Source: Karstenula rhodostoma CBS 690.94
Lineage: Eukaryota > Ascomycota > Dothideomycetes > Pleosporales > Didymosphaeriaceae
DNA length: 64,000 bases
Direction: 5' to 3'
Assembly (NCBI GenBank): GCA_010093485.1
Contig: MU001500.1
Coordinates: 134,198-198,197, forward strand
Position numbers and translations under genes: made by a program
The notes under the pieces: generated by a model
Told to the model about the DNA's origin: nothing
Databases searched by the model: none
Seen by the model: the letters and a program-made list of their open reading frames with translations, nothing else
Part shown: positions 47,090 through 59,436 of the stretch, in pieces
How positions within the stretch are numbered: position 1 is the first letter of the stretch
Layout of the letters: every line of letters begins with the position of its first letter

Positions 47090-50000
47090 ATGCTCGCACG
47101 CACAGTCAGCGCCGAGAACGCGCGCAACAGGACACCGCTTCTGCTGGCGGATACCGGCAACGCAACCGCAACCGTGGCCAGCAAGAAAGGGCGTGCGTCC
47201 GAGGGGACCAGCGACGCAAATGTGGTTCGAGCCAGTATCTCGATGCCGCCACCGGCGTCCAAGGCCGTGCCTAGGCAGTTTCCCTCGCGCCGTCTCTCCA
47301 AAGCGTCCGACGTGAGTTTGCTGGAGTCGATCAACGACCGCACGCCATCGTCTGCAATCGACGACTCAGACAGCCTCACGCCCACGTCCACGTCCGACAC
47401 GCACCGCCGCCCCGACTTCGAGGCCGCGTCCAACCGCTTATCTTTTTCGTCGCTGTACTCAATCGGCTCAGGCATATATCCAAGCTCACACAGGATGAGC
47501 GGGCCCGCCTCCAACAGCGGCAGCGACGAGGGTACGTGTGCCCGCCTTTGCCGGAAGAGCCTGCTAACAGGGCAATTGCGCAGGCAACGGCACCACCACC
47601 GCAACCTCGGCGCTCAACATCACAACGGCCAGCTCCAACGGCGGCAGCCTCAACCCCAAGGTCTCGCCCACCCAGCTGCTCTTCCCCGCCGACCAGCCCG
47701 CCTACGCCAGCCCCAGCGCCAACACGGCCAGCAATCGCTTGTCGACCGCCTCGATGCAGTCCCAAAGCCCCGCCGACGCCTCCCCACCGCACGCCTCGAC
47801 TCCCACCTCCACCGCAGCGCCCCAGAATCAGGAGCGACGCGCCCGCAGCCGGACCCAGGCACAGAGACGCATCAGCGGAAGCACCGCCGCGAGTAGCAGC
47901 CCCGGCGGACGAGAGCTGGGACGGGAACAGCGCCGCCCGACCAAGGGCATCATTGGCGTCTGCGCCCTCGAGTCAAAGGCGCGGAGCAAGCCGGCACGCA
48001 ACATCTTCGGCAAGCTCGTCGATGACTTTGAGGTCAAGATCTTCGGCGACAAGATCATCTTGGACGAGGACGTGGAGAATTGGCCCGTCTGCGACTTTTT
48101 AATCTCATTCTTTTCCGACGGCTTCCCGCTCGACAAGGCCATTGCCTATGCACGGCTGCGCAAGCCCTTCTGCGTCAACGACCTGCCCATGCAGCAGGTC
48201 CTGTGGGACCGTCGTTTGTGTCTCATGATACTCGACCAGCTTAGGGTGCCTACCCCACGACGTGTTGAAGTCAGCCGAGACGGTGGGCCCCGCCTGGGAA
48301 GCGCCGAGTTTGCCAAACAGCTGGAGCAGAGAACCGGCGTGGTTCTGGGCGGACCCGATGGTACTGGCGGTGACGTTGCGCCGCCCCAGAATATCGAGCT
48401 GATGGACAACGGCGATACCATACGTGTGGACGGCGTCACGCTTACCAAACCCTTCGTCGAAAAGCCTGTCAGCGGCGAAGACCATAACATCCACATCTAC
48501 TATCATTCCAAAGATGGAGGCGGCGGCCGCAGGCTCTTCCGCAAGGTGAACAACAAGAGCTCTGAAAAAGATGACAGCTTGTATATGCCAAGGTCAATGA
48601 CCGAACCCGCGAGCAGCTACATTTACGAGCAGTTCCTGCAAGTTGAGAACGCCGAAGACGTCAAAGCGTACACTGTCGGCCCAAAGTTCTGCCATGCCGA
48701 GACCAGGAAATCGCCCGTCGTCGATGGGCTTGTCAAGCGGAATCCCAGTGGCAAAGAAGTTCGATACGTGACCAACTTGACTGAAACTGAGACCGAAATG
48801 GCTGGAAGGATTTCCAGTGGCTTCGGCCAGAGGGTATGCGGCTTTGACTTACTTCGAGCAGGAGATAGGAGCTATGTAATCGATGTCAACGGCTGGAGCT
48901 TCGTCAAGGACAACCAGAGCTACTACGAGAAAGCCTCCAATATCCTCAAAGACCTTTTCCTCGAAGAAATTCTGCGCAGAGAACGCAAAAGCAATACTCA
49001 GGCCGCCGCTGCCGAAGCACAGGAAGCGTCCAGTTCATCGGGTGCCCCGAGGAAGAGCATTGGTGGACATAGGAGTGCACTGAAAGGAATATTCAAATCC
49101 CCTAGTATGTCCAAGTTGGCTGGTCACCATCCGCATCTTCCTCATATTGGCCGCTCAGGCACCGTTCCAAACTCCCCTGATATGTCGCTAAGTACCACTC
49201 CCATTGCAGCTTCCCCCAGTTTCGAGAAGACCGAGATCGCAACATCCCTTCCAACCACGACAAGTACCACGCCGGCTGCACTCCAATCGGAAACAGATCT
49301 GTCGCAACCACCCTCGATGCGCGAGAAAGAGCTCGACCTGGAAATCGACAAGTCAAACTCGGAAGAACTCGTCAGCGTACCTCCGCCTGCATCCAAAGCG
49401 CAATGGAAGCTGAAGGGCGTTGTCTCGGTAGTTCGCCATGCGGACCGTACGCCCAAGCAGAAGTTCAAGTACACGTTCCACACGAAACCCTTTGTCGACT
49501 TGCTCAAGGGCCACCAGGAGGAGGTGCTTCTCATTGGCGAGGCTGCACTACAAAGCGTGAGTGACGCTGTGAAGTTGGCCATGAAGGCAGGAGAAGAGGA
49601 CCCCAAGAAACTGCGCGAACTGCAGGTGTACCTTGACAAGAAGGGAGCCTGGCCAGGGACAAAGGTACAGATCAAACCCATGTTTCGCAAACGGCGGAAG
49701 GAAGAGATGCTCCCCGGTGAGAGGCCGGACGAGTCTCCGGAACGCACACGTGCAGGTTCCACGGCCAGTGATGGACACATGGCCGACTTGGCTGCGAAGC
49801 GGAGCGACTCCACGTCCGGATTGACATTGTCGAGAATATCGGCAGCCGAGAACAACCTTGTCCTGGATAAGCTGCAGCTAATCATCAAGTGGGGCGGCGA
49901 GCCAACACACTCGGCACGTCACCAGACGCAAGATATGGGCGCAAACTTCCGAAACGATCTGCTTCTGATGAACAGGGATGTTCTTGACGACGTTCACATC

Positions 50001-51722
50001 TTCAGCTCGTCCGAACGGCGTGTTACGACTAGTGCACAAATTTTCGCCGCATCATTCCTAGAGAGAGATCAGTTCCCAGCCGAGCACATACACGTTCGCA
50101 AGGACCTCCTTGACGACTCGAACGCCGCCAAAGACGTTATGGACAAGGTCAAGAAGAAGCTTAAGACGCTTCTTCGTGCGGGAGACAAGGCGCCACCCCA
50201 GTTCGCATGGCCCAAGGACGTTGCGGAGCCCTACATCGTGGCCCAACAAGTAGTTGAGTTGATGAAGTTTCACCAACGTGTTATGAATCACAACTTCAAG
50301 AAACTTGAATCGGGGGCGGTGTCTTCGCTTCATGCCGTTGCAGCTAATTCCGGAGAGGCGACCTCGCCCGGATCCGCCCCAGGGGCCGATGTGAACAAGA
50401 TCCAACCGCGATGGTGCTGCAATGAAGGACCCGAACTGTTCAAAGAGCGCTGGGAAAAGCTTTTCAAAGAGTTCAAGGACGCTGACAAGGTCGATCCTAG
50501 CAAGATCTCTGAGCTCTACGACACTATGAAGTTCGATGCTCTTCACAACCGGCCTTTCTTGGAGTGGGTCTTCACTCCTGACTCTGTGTTCCTGGATGAA
50601 GAGTCCATCGAGAGCTCGAAGATGTCAATAGACAACGGAAGGAGGCCGTCTGAGCCGGCAAAAGCGGAACAGAAAGAGAATGTGGCCGAAAAGCCCGCGG
50701 ATCGCGGCAACCTCGCACATCGCATGGGTTTCCGCCGCAAATCCGAAGCCGCCATCAAGAACACCCAACCTCCCCCGCCCCCGTCTTACGTCCATGAGTC
50801 GTACTTCAAGCTCTACACGGGTGTTGGCAACACGTCCAAGGAGTCCAAGGCGCAAACTGATATACGGCTTGTCAAGCTTCGGGAGATGTACCACCTTAGC
50901 AAGGTCCTCTTCGACTACATTGGTCCACAGGAATACGGCATCGGCAACGAGGAGAAGCTCGAGATCGGGCTTCTCACATCTCTGCCCCTGCTCAAGGAGA
51001 TTGTGGAAGACCTGGAGGAACTGCAGGCTTCGGACACGCCGAAGTGCTTCTTCTACTTCACCAAAGAAAGCCACATCTACACGCTGCTGAACTGCATCTT
51101 GGAAGGCGGCATCAAGACGAAGATCGAGCGCAACGCAATTCCAGAGCTGGACTATCTGTCTCAGATCGGGTTCGAGCTGTACGAGTCGGAGAATACGTCG
51201 ACGGACGATTCGCCCAACACCTTCAACTACAGCATCCGCATCACGCTGTCGCCAGGCTGCCACGCATTTGCGCCGCTCGATGTGTAAGTTCTCCATCCAT
51301 CTTTTCTGACCAACCGTAGATTGCTAATATCGTGCAGCCAACTCGACTCGCGTCATATGATCGGCTTCTCGCCGCGTCGCAGTCTCACGGCGCACCATGA
51401 CTGGAAGGAGGTGCTTGAGACGCTGAGGGCGAAGTTCCATACGTATGTTACAACTATGACTCCTGCGCACTGAGTGTGTTGGCTAATACAATACAGTGTC
51501 AAGCTGCCGAAGTCATTCGTTGCCATCAATCTTAGTGAGAAGGTGCCGGATGCATTTGGCGAAAGCAAAAGCGGTGAGCAAGCGTACGGCAGCGGGGACG
51601 GCGATGGGTCCGAACTGGAGAAGGAGAAGGAGAAGGATGGCGGCGCGGAGGAAGCAAACCTGGAACACTCGGGCTTGCTGGCGGATAGGCTGGGTGATGC
51701 GCAGGCTCCCCCGGGGTATTAG
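47090..51722 (+). CDS. VIP1: VIP1/Asp1-type inositol hexakisphosphate and diphosphoinositol-pentakisphosphate kinase
   Basis: Bifunctional inositol pyrophosphate kinase/phosphatase, 1490 aa, cytosolic. Exons 47090-47531, 47584-51283, 51338-51442, 51497-51722; introns 52-54 bp. After a low-complexity Ser/Pro-rich N-terminus (about 265 aa), the ATP-grasp kinase domain begins at KGIIGVCALESKA and includes FVEKPVSGEDHNI and YVIDVNGWSFVK (near residue 580). A Ser-rich linker is followed by the histidine-acid-phosphatase-like domain starting with VVRHADRTPKQKFKY (near 765). In the family the kinase makes 1-PP-IP5 and the phosphatase-like domain opposes it, affecting polarity, phosphate signalling and dimorphism. 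The final short exon encodes an acidic tail. Core gene outside the cluster. Confidence 0.95.
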
Positions 51723-53243
51723 AGGGCGAGATAGACAAGGCGTAGTATAGAGGCGGGCATGTTAGAGGTTTGCACGGCAGAGAGCGCTACAATCGAATTC
51801 GTTCAAGCCGTTGAGGTATTAATGCTGTACCGTGCATTTCTTTTTCACACTCTGGGTCTATCTTGTAGTAGAGATAACGCAGTAAATGTGGGCGTTGTTC
51901 CAATGGCAGCGAACACGGTGCGCTTTGATAGTGAGCGCTGCATGTTGCTCGGGTATGGTAAGACGACGTTGGGCTGTTTGTTGTAGGTAGAAGTTGCAAT
52001 GCAGACTTGAGGGTTCTTACGCATGGTTTCAATCATTTCTCGTTGCAAAGTAAACGTGGTGCGGGGTGGTCGGTGTATCGCTGTGATCGCGCCAAGAATA
52101 AGGCTCCCGGGGCAGACGAATTGACATCTCGCCCAGCGAGTGAGTGCCTTGAGTGACTAACTCCCCGGTAGGAGAGTCGCGTGTTGGACTTCCAAGACCA
52201 CGAAGCCCCAAATCATCATGTGCCGAATTCCAAGCTATGTATCTTGGGATGGTGTTACAGCACGAACGGAAAGACCTTTTCCAGGGCTTGTTGAACGACT
52301 ACTTACTGTGAAGGGCAGTATTTATCAGCCCAAGATGCCCTTCGGCCTCGCTGTTCCAATCTTCACCTCGCCCCCTTCCTTCCCTCTATCTGCCGCAGCG
52401 TGACAACGTGACTTTGGTGTGCGGGATGTATTCATTGCATCTAAACTGATTTTTCATGTATCACACCCATGACGGGAGTCTACACTCTCGATGTGACTGT
52501 GTCGTATACCTGTAAATCACGACCTCTAGTATGAGCCCTCGCCGCTGAACACTCCACCCTTTCGACGTGACTCGACGTACTCAAATGCTCTGTGATTGAC
52601 AACATGATATATTGCGTTACGAACAGGATGGGTAGAGCTCTGGTAATAACTGGTGTTGACTCGAAGTGGGGCATACTTGTCTGTCCTACGAAATGATAGA
52701 CAAACGTAGACTGCGACTGCCGCCTAAAGGTAACACAAAAGAAGAGGTGCAAACAGGTAGATTCAGTTAGGTAAAGGTTGGGCACCAGGCGGTCTGGGGG
52801 CAGCAACAGGTGATCTATTGGCTCGAACAGGCGGGTTGTTTGTCGTGATCTGCCCACCCCTCACTCACCGTTGGCACGGAGCACCAAATTTCGCGGCGTC
52901 GAGCCAATAATGTAAACGGCTCTTGTTGGTGCCACTGTGAACTGCTGGTTGCGTTGCCCGCGCCCTCATTCCCCCCGCCTGTTGCGTAGCGACTTTAACT
53001 AAATCTGGGCAGAGAGCGCGTATTGCAAACGGCTAGAACCTCCCCCATTGTCCTCTCAATAACGGTTCTCCGTGGCCTTCCTGGCTCCTATGAACATTTC
53101 GCGCTCTTCAAGCTGGCTGCGGGCTTTACCGATCGTCAACTTTCAGCAAATCTTTGTGTGCTCTCTTGCTCCGACTGCTTCAGAGACGAAATTGCTGACT
53201 TTGCCAGCGTCAAAAGACACAGAGCGTCTGTTACAAGCAAAAT
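51723..53243. other. Intergenic region
   Basis: About 1.5 kb between VIP1 and the aldo-keto reductase. Short open frames on both strands lack recognisable features; nothing else was seen. Confidence 0.45.
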
Positions 53244-54261
53244 ATGTCCACCATCCCCTCCCTTCCCCTAGCCGACGGTACCTCGATTCCTCTGGTATGT
53301 AGAGTTGATTCCAATGCATTGATGTATTCCGACTGACTCAGTCTAGATAGGGTTCGGAACCGGCACCGCATGGTTCAAGGATGGCGACGAGGATCAGCCG
53401 ATCAGAGGTGATCTTGACACGAAGCTCATTGGCACCTTGCAAAAAGCTCTAAGCACGGGCTTCGTGCATCTGGATTGTGCTCAGTCATATGGAAACGAGA
53501 AGGAAGTTGGAATCGCGATCAAAGAGAGCGGCGTGTCTAGGGATAAGCTCTTCATCACGAGCAAGGTACAGGATGGTATTGCAGACGTCCCCGGGTCACT
53601 GGAGGGCAGTCTGGAGAGGTTGCAGACCGATTACCTGGATTTGTACGCTCTAAAAGCCCCGTCTTTCGTAGCGCAAACGTACTCACATGGGAACAGATTC
53701 CTGATACACACTCCATATTACACCAACGATCCGACCGAGCTGCAACGGGCGTGGAAGGCGATGGAAGAAGTCAAGAAAACCGGAAAGGTAAAGTCGATCG
53801 GAGTGTCCAACTTCCAAAAGCCCCACCTGGAGACCATCATGCAAACATGTCGAGAGAAGCCGGCGGTCAACCAGATCGAGCTCCACCCTTACCTTCAACG
53901 CGCAGGGGACAATCTGCCCTGGATGAAAGAGCAAGGCATTGAGGTGTCTTCCTTCAAAGGTCTCGCCCCTCTCACTGTCGGCAAGGGTGGCCCTCTCGAT
54001 GGGCCACTGGTGGAAATCGCAGAGAAGCATGGCGTGAGCACGAGCGTTGTCTTGCTCCGGTGGCACATCCAGCAGGGTATTGTGCCCATCACGACGTCGA
54101 CAGACGCAGAGCGGATGGCCGACTATCTCAGGGCTTTCGACGTACGACTTGGTCCGGATGAAGTCGAGGAGATCAGTCAGGTTGGCGCACGCACCATTTT
54201 CGCTGGTGGGGAAAGCAGTTCTTCGATCCTGAGGATCGGGCGTAGGGAAGGAAGGGCTTGA
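53244..54261 (+). CDS. Aldo-keto reductase
   Basis: NAD(P)H-dependent carbonyl reductase of the AKR superfamily, 303 aa. Exons 53244-53294, 53347-53642 and 53697-54261. The barrel start is IGFGTGTAWF; the catalytic Asp and Tyr are in HLDCAQSYGNEKEVG, the Lys in TSKVQD and the His in LIHTPYYT. The region 53643-53696 is a 54-bp GT...AG intron without an in-frame stop, so it can be mistaken for coding; removing it restores the usual DYLDLFLIHTP. Later the family motif KSIGVSNF and NQIELHPYLQ are intact. Substrate unknown; probably general metabolism. Confidence 0.9.
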
Positions 54262-54845
54262 AGATGTCCTATGGAGGCTGGATACTATGGAGGCTTTCAC
54301 GAGGGTAGAATACTGAGCATACCAATGGTACCTTATCATACTGGCATCCTTTTAACTACCTCAATCTATATACTATATCTATAACTCATCTTACTCTATT
54401 AGCTCTTAGATCTGTTCAATTCCATCGTGCTTGAGTAGCAGTATTGAAATAGCCAAGACGACGATCTTCCTAGCCAAAGCCACGGTCCACACGTGACTCA
54501 CCCTGCTGATCACCCCTACACTCCTTCCTCCTCGTGGACACCTCCCCATTGTCTTCCACGACTCCAGGATCCTCACATGTCCCTCTGACTGCCCCCCGCC
54601 CTAAACTCGAAACAGTCAGCGGATCGATGCAATCGCGAATTCAAGCTGCGGTAAGTTGTCGGCGATCTTCCGTTGAGGCTTAATCAGTAACACGACACGA
54701 ACATTACAAGAAAGGGCACTGTGCCTCGCGACAACTCAAGAGCATATTCCCCGTAGGTAGAAAGCCCGCTAGCTTTGCCAGGATCCCCACTATCATCCAA
54801 GTCTAGTATTCCATCTCCCAACGAAACCAACCCCCACAACTCGAC
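54262..54845. other. Convergent intergenic region
   Basis: About 580 bp between the ends of the aldo-keto reductase and the Arf-like gene; AT-rich just after the reductase stop. No gene seen. Confidence 0.45.
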
Positions 54846-56276
54846 CTACACCAAAGCCGTCGTACTCGACACCGACACACTCTCCGCAGGCACCATTTCC
54901 TTCACATGGATAGAAGGCGCCGAAGCAACCACATCCGGCAACCCCTTGATATCCGGAAACACGACGCCCGCCCTCGCCTCCGCGCTCATCAGCACCTCCT
55001 TGGTGTAGTAATCCGCCCACAGCTGCCCGTCAACGAGGTACTGGTTCAGCGCCAGGAAGGCCGCGAAGTCATCTAGCCTCGGATCCCGTCGTTCACTGGC
55101 GTCGGTGTTGGCATCGGTGTTGGTCTTGGTCTTGAGCGAATGCGCGTCGCGTGCCGTGTGCGCATCCATGCACGCGATGCCCAGGTGTACCATCTGCACC
55201 CAGAAATACGTCAGCGTCGTGTGGAAGGATTTGCCGTTGATTTTGCCGCTGTTGTCGATGTAGGTTTTGAAGGTGGTGAAGATTTTGTCTTTGCCTGTGT
55301 AGTGTGAGTGAATGGGGGTTTGGTTGGGGTGTGTCGTGACGTGTCGTGACGTGACTTGACGTACCTTCTCTACGGCCGTGGGTGAGAAGTAAGATGTATG
55401 CTAGCCGGAGATGGGTGTAGTGGTCCCAGGAATCCAGATCCAGGGCGTAGAAACGCTCGAGCAGGGTTTCGGGTGGGATGTCTTTTTCAGCGCGGGCGAG
55501 CCAGGATTCTAGCGTTGTTGATAGGGCGGAGGGGGAGCGGAGGGCTGCGAGGTTGTTGGCTGTGGTTTTCTCGGCTTCCGAGGGCGTGGGGGGCGCTGCG
55601 TCTGAGGTTGAAGGCAGTGCGTCGCTGAGCCAGGCGAAGGCTTCTGTTAAGCCGCTGGATGCGAGTGGTGCTGTGGGGGTAGCTTCGAAGTACGCGTGGG
55701 GTCTGGCTGTGAGTAATGGGTCGAATTGGGCAAGGATGGTGGATAGGGGTTTGCTGTTGGGGAGGTCGTTTTTGGTGAGGAGGCTGGTGCTGTTAGTGGT
55801 TTGCAAGTACGTATGATAGGGAGCTGGGAAATCTGCACTACATACATCATGACGGGTATCGACATCGCGCAGTCCGCCTCTTCGGCGTCGCAGAACTTGG
55901 GAAGCAGTCTCCGCAGCTCCTCGCGGCTCTCGGCCAATCTATCCCCATCGCTCGCATCGATGACCCACACGACGCCGGAGATGATGTCGCGGAGCATCCA
56001 GCGGTGTACGCGCGATTGCGCCTTCGAACAGCCGCCGACGTCGGCCGTCCACACGGTGAAAGCCGGTTTCTTCCCATTTCGGGTAGGGGTTCGGGTTTTG
56101 ATGTTGGCTGTCTTGATGGTCATGCCGATTGTGGGGATGGTGGTGGTGATGGGGGTGGAGGCGAGTTTATGGAGGATGGTTGTTTTCCCCGCGTAGTCGA
56201 GACCGAGGATGGATATGTTGGGGAGGGAGTCCGGGAGGGAGTCCCGGTGAAAGACGCGGTTCAATATGCTCTGCAT
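54846..56276 (-). CDS. Arf-like small GTPase with long C-terminal extension
   Basis: 434-aa protein. Exons 56276-55846, 55789-55365, 55294-54846; introns 56 and 70 bp. Residues about 20-180 form an Arf/Arl G domain: P-loop GLDYAGKTT, switch I PTIGMTIKT, a degenerate switch II (WTADVGGCSK instead of WDVGGQ) and TKNDLP in the place of NKxD. The N-terminus is Arf-like but lacks Gly2, so no myristoylation is expected. Beyond the G domain about 230 further residues are mostly helical (LESWLARAEKDIPPETLLERFY, DDFAAFLALNQYLVDG) with no domain I recognise. Arf proteins are normally about 180 aa, so this is an extended fungal form. Possibly membrane-traffic related. Confidence 0.82.
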
Positions 56277-56930
56277 GTTGAGGTGGTGGTGTGGTGATGT
56301 GATTGGAATTGTTGTTTTGGGAGGGTGGTGGGATGAACTATACTTTCACAGGTAACTAAGAAGTGGTTGATAGAATAGCTTCGACGCGAATTGATATACA
56401 AGTTGATGCCTAACGGGTGCGGTAAACGACAGTGTGGACACATATAGACTGTAGGAGGTTAGTAGGCTAAGCCACCCTTAACGCGAACAAGACGCGCTTT
56501 GAGATGCTCTGCTCTTCATAAAAACCCATTTGAATATACGCAGGATACACGGTAGTCTCACGTGCAAACCTCTAGGCGGAATGTTTGGGTATTTCGTCGA
56601 AAAGATGACGGACATTTTAAAGAGCATTTAAGTTCCCTGGGTGCATGGCATGACTCGCGTCCAGTGGCTGGGGATCGATATCATGCAGGGCCCACGACAC
56701 CACGACACGCCGTCCTTCCCCGCATCCAGTACAATCAACAACATCGAATAACACCATGCTCGGCCAATTCGTTGTTGTCCAGCCCACAGCTGAGACATGT
56801 CGATGTAACTATGCAAGCTAAAAGCTTAGCCAAGGCGTGCTGCTGCCGTATTATCCGAGCCCTGAGACGTTCGTCCGATGTAGGGACTACTACACAGCTC
56901 CCACCAACGCACTTGTAGCCCTAATACCGA
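56277..56930. promoter_or_regulatory. Divergent promoter of Arf-like and ATPase genes
   Basis: About 650 bp; no gene or notable repeat seen. Confidence 0.45.
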
Positions 56931-58615
56931 ATGCGACGCTCCGTGACCAGTAACAGAAGGCGAGGTATATCTCGCCCCTCATTCAAGCCTCCGCGATCTC
57001 AGCTGACAGTGAACAGGCTGGCAAATACTGCCATTGGGCAGACTCCCACCCAACGGCTCCACGCCCTACCTCTACGTCCGCCAACCTCCCAATGGCCACC
57101 GCGCCCCCACCCAACCCCCGCCTCCACCACCTCACCCCGAACGTTCCAAATTCGCACGCAGCGTCCTCGAAGGCTCAACCGTCGCGCTGATATCGCTGCT
57201 CGGCTTGGGCGCGGGCGGCTACGCATACTCGAAATGGTACAAGAAACAAGTCCTGGACAAGATCGAGAATGCCTTCTCCAGAGGCTACAGCTCGCAAGAG
57301 CGCGTGGCCCTCGGCCAGATCGCGCTGGGCACGCATCCAGACGCGGTTCAGGAAATCCTCGACCGGGAATACTGGGTCCCGCGCGCCGAACAGCCCGTCA
57401 TTGACGACATATTGAGCGGCAAGGTGAGAGGAAGGTACTATCTCATCATGGGGGAGCGCGGGACGGGGAAGCGTTCGCTGCTGCTCGAGGGTATGCGCAA
57501 GGTCCACGGCGATGGCATCGCCATGCTGGAAGCACACAACGACCTGGAAGTGTTCCGCGTGCGGCTCGGAAAAGCGATAGACTTCGAGTACCACGAGGAC
57601 TACATCGGGAGCCTGTTCAGCATACGGGGGCCACGGGACAGCACGCCGCTTCTGGACGTGGAAAGAGCGTTGAACCAGATGGAGAAGGTGGCTCTGAAGA
57701 TGCGGAAAGCGCGCGGGAAGCCGCTGCTGTTGATTATCAACAACATCCACCTCTTCAGGAACGAAGATCAAGGGAGTCTCGCGCTGCTGGAGATCCTGCA
57801 GCAGCGCGCGGAGATCTGGGCGGGGAATGATCTCGTGACTGTGGTGTTCACGTCGGACGAGCACTGGACACTGGAGAAGCTGATTCCGCACGCGACAAAC
57901 ATGCATGTTCTCAATATCAAGGACATCGGGAAGGACACGGTGACCACCGCGCTGAAGAAGTACCGCGCGCGCATGGGCGAGGATGTTTCGCAGAGTATAC
58001 TTGACGAAGTTTTTGCCAAAGTTGGTGGGCGCCTGATCTTCCTTAACCAGGTTGCGAAGTCACGAGATATGCTCGAGACATGCATACACATCAACCGCAA
58101 GGAGAAGTCGTGGTTTCTGAACCAGTGCTGGATCCTCGGCGAGTCGATGGACGACGATGTCGAAGAGCAGCAGAAGTTTTGTGTAAGTGCACCCCAACGA
58201 CATGGCGACTTGGCTGGTTAACAGACACCAACAGGCGGCAGCGATCGTTCTTGCGCGTGCACTCGTCCTGCGAGAGAAAGACGCTAACGCCCTCAACGAG
58301 GAATTCAAATTGCCCGAGATACCGCTGCATGAATCGCGCCAGATCATCACGCGTGCAGACTTCGTCCGCCAGTTCGACCATATCAACGTCGTTCACATCG
58401 ACGCCAACGGCATGGTTCGCGCAGACTCTGTAGCCATGCAGAACGCGTTTAGGGAGATCTGCGCGGAGGAAGGCTTCGAAGAACACCTAAAGGCCACGCT
58501 GGACCGCTTGGACGAACTGGAGAGCCTTGCCCGCACGCGAGACGTGTGGTTCCGCGAGCCGCCAGGGAGGAGCGGGGGCGAGGTACCGGAGCAGACATAC
58601 ACCGCAAAATTGTAG
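56931..58615 (+). CDS. Membrane-anchored P-loop ATPase, probably mitochondrial
   Basis: 526-aa fungal P-loop NTPase of the Orc1/Cdc6-like AAA kind. Exons 56931-56964, 57017-58182 and 58235-58615. The short first exon gives MRRSVTSNRRR, a basic presequence-like start, joined to a Pro-rich stretch and one TM segment (STVALISLLGLGAGGYAYSK). Walker A is GERGTGKRS (near residue 157). The Walker B position reads LLLIINNIHLF, with Asn where Asp/Glu is usual; this may be normal for the family. The last exon resembles a winged-helix/lid part. Function unknown; inner-membrane location is inferred. Choosing the 57034 ATG instead would drop the presequence. Confidence 0.8.
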
Positions 58616-59436
58616 CCGATGCAATCCCGCTCGTGTCTCTGGTATCTTTCAAGCGGCTAGCTACCACGTGTAAAACTCCACGTCCTACGTCACCGCACCG
58701 AGAACAGCGTTAACATTCGTAGCCGGGCCACACCTCGCTCATACATCCCACAGAGGATAGCGATGGGTTTTGCAGTTCCGCACCGAGAATGAGGAGCGGC
58801 TTATGAGCTACTCGGTGGTGCCATATTTCTGGAGTTGCGGGATGTTTGTCACGGACACTATCATGGGAAATAGTCCGTGAACGAGTAAGAGGGAAGAATG
58901 TTGGAGTAACTGCAAGGCTCGACGATCTGTTGACTTTGGAATAAGGTGATGCAGCTGTGGGGTTATTCATCTAAACTCGGATGGTGCTCTTCATCGTACC
59001 GTCTCCGCATCCATTTCCGGGGTCCCATCTCTTCGCAAGACTGGAGTTAAGGGGAGCGAGGCAAGGTTGCGTCGGTCGAGGTTGTAAACTTATATAGTGC
59101 CATCACAGCCTATGTGATCGCACGGTCACGACACTAATAGTGTGTGGTACCGTACCCACGCGAATGTGAATGACTGCTTCGGAAAGGGCGAGGTCTACCA
59201 AATTTAAGCGACCTTGTAGGAAAATGTTGAATCAAGTTATTGGAGTCCGGATGGTAGCCCTGGAGCCCTGGAGCTGGCTGGAGCCCTGGAGGTACCATCC
59301 TCACGTGATCCGGGAGGTTTATTGTTGATCCGGCGGCCCGAGCTCTCGAGAAGCGGGAGCCAATCACAGCCCAGTCCGCTCCGCAAGAAAAAGTTGCGAA
59401 CGCATCGCGGCGACACTGCACGAAACAGCATTCACG
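58616..59436. other. Intergenic region upstream of Utp21
   Basis: About 820 bp with no gene. It includes three GAGCCCTGGA copies within 59259-59291. Confidence 0.45.

Noticed and set aside
46744..47604. Long minus-strand open frame of 286 codons
   Set aside because: It overlaps VIP1 exon 1 on the other strand, has biased low-complexity composition and no recognisable family; treated as a shadow.
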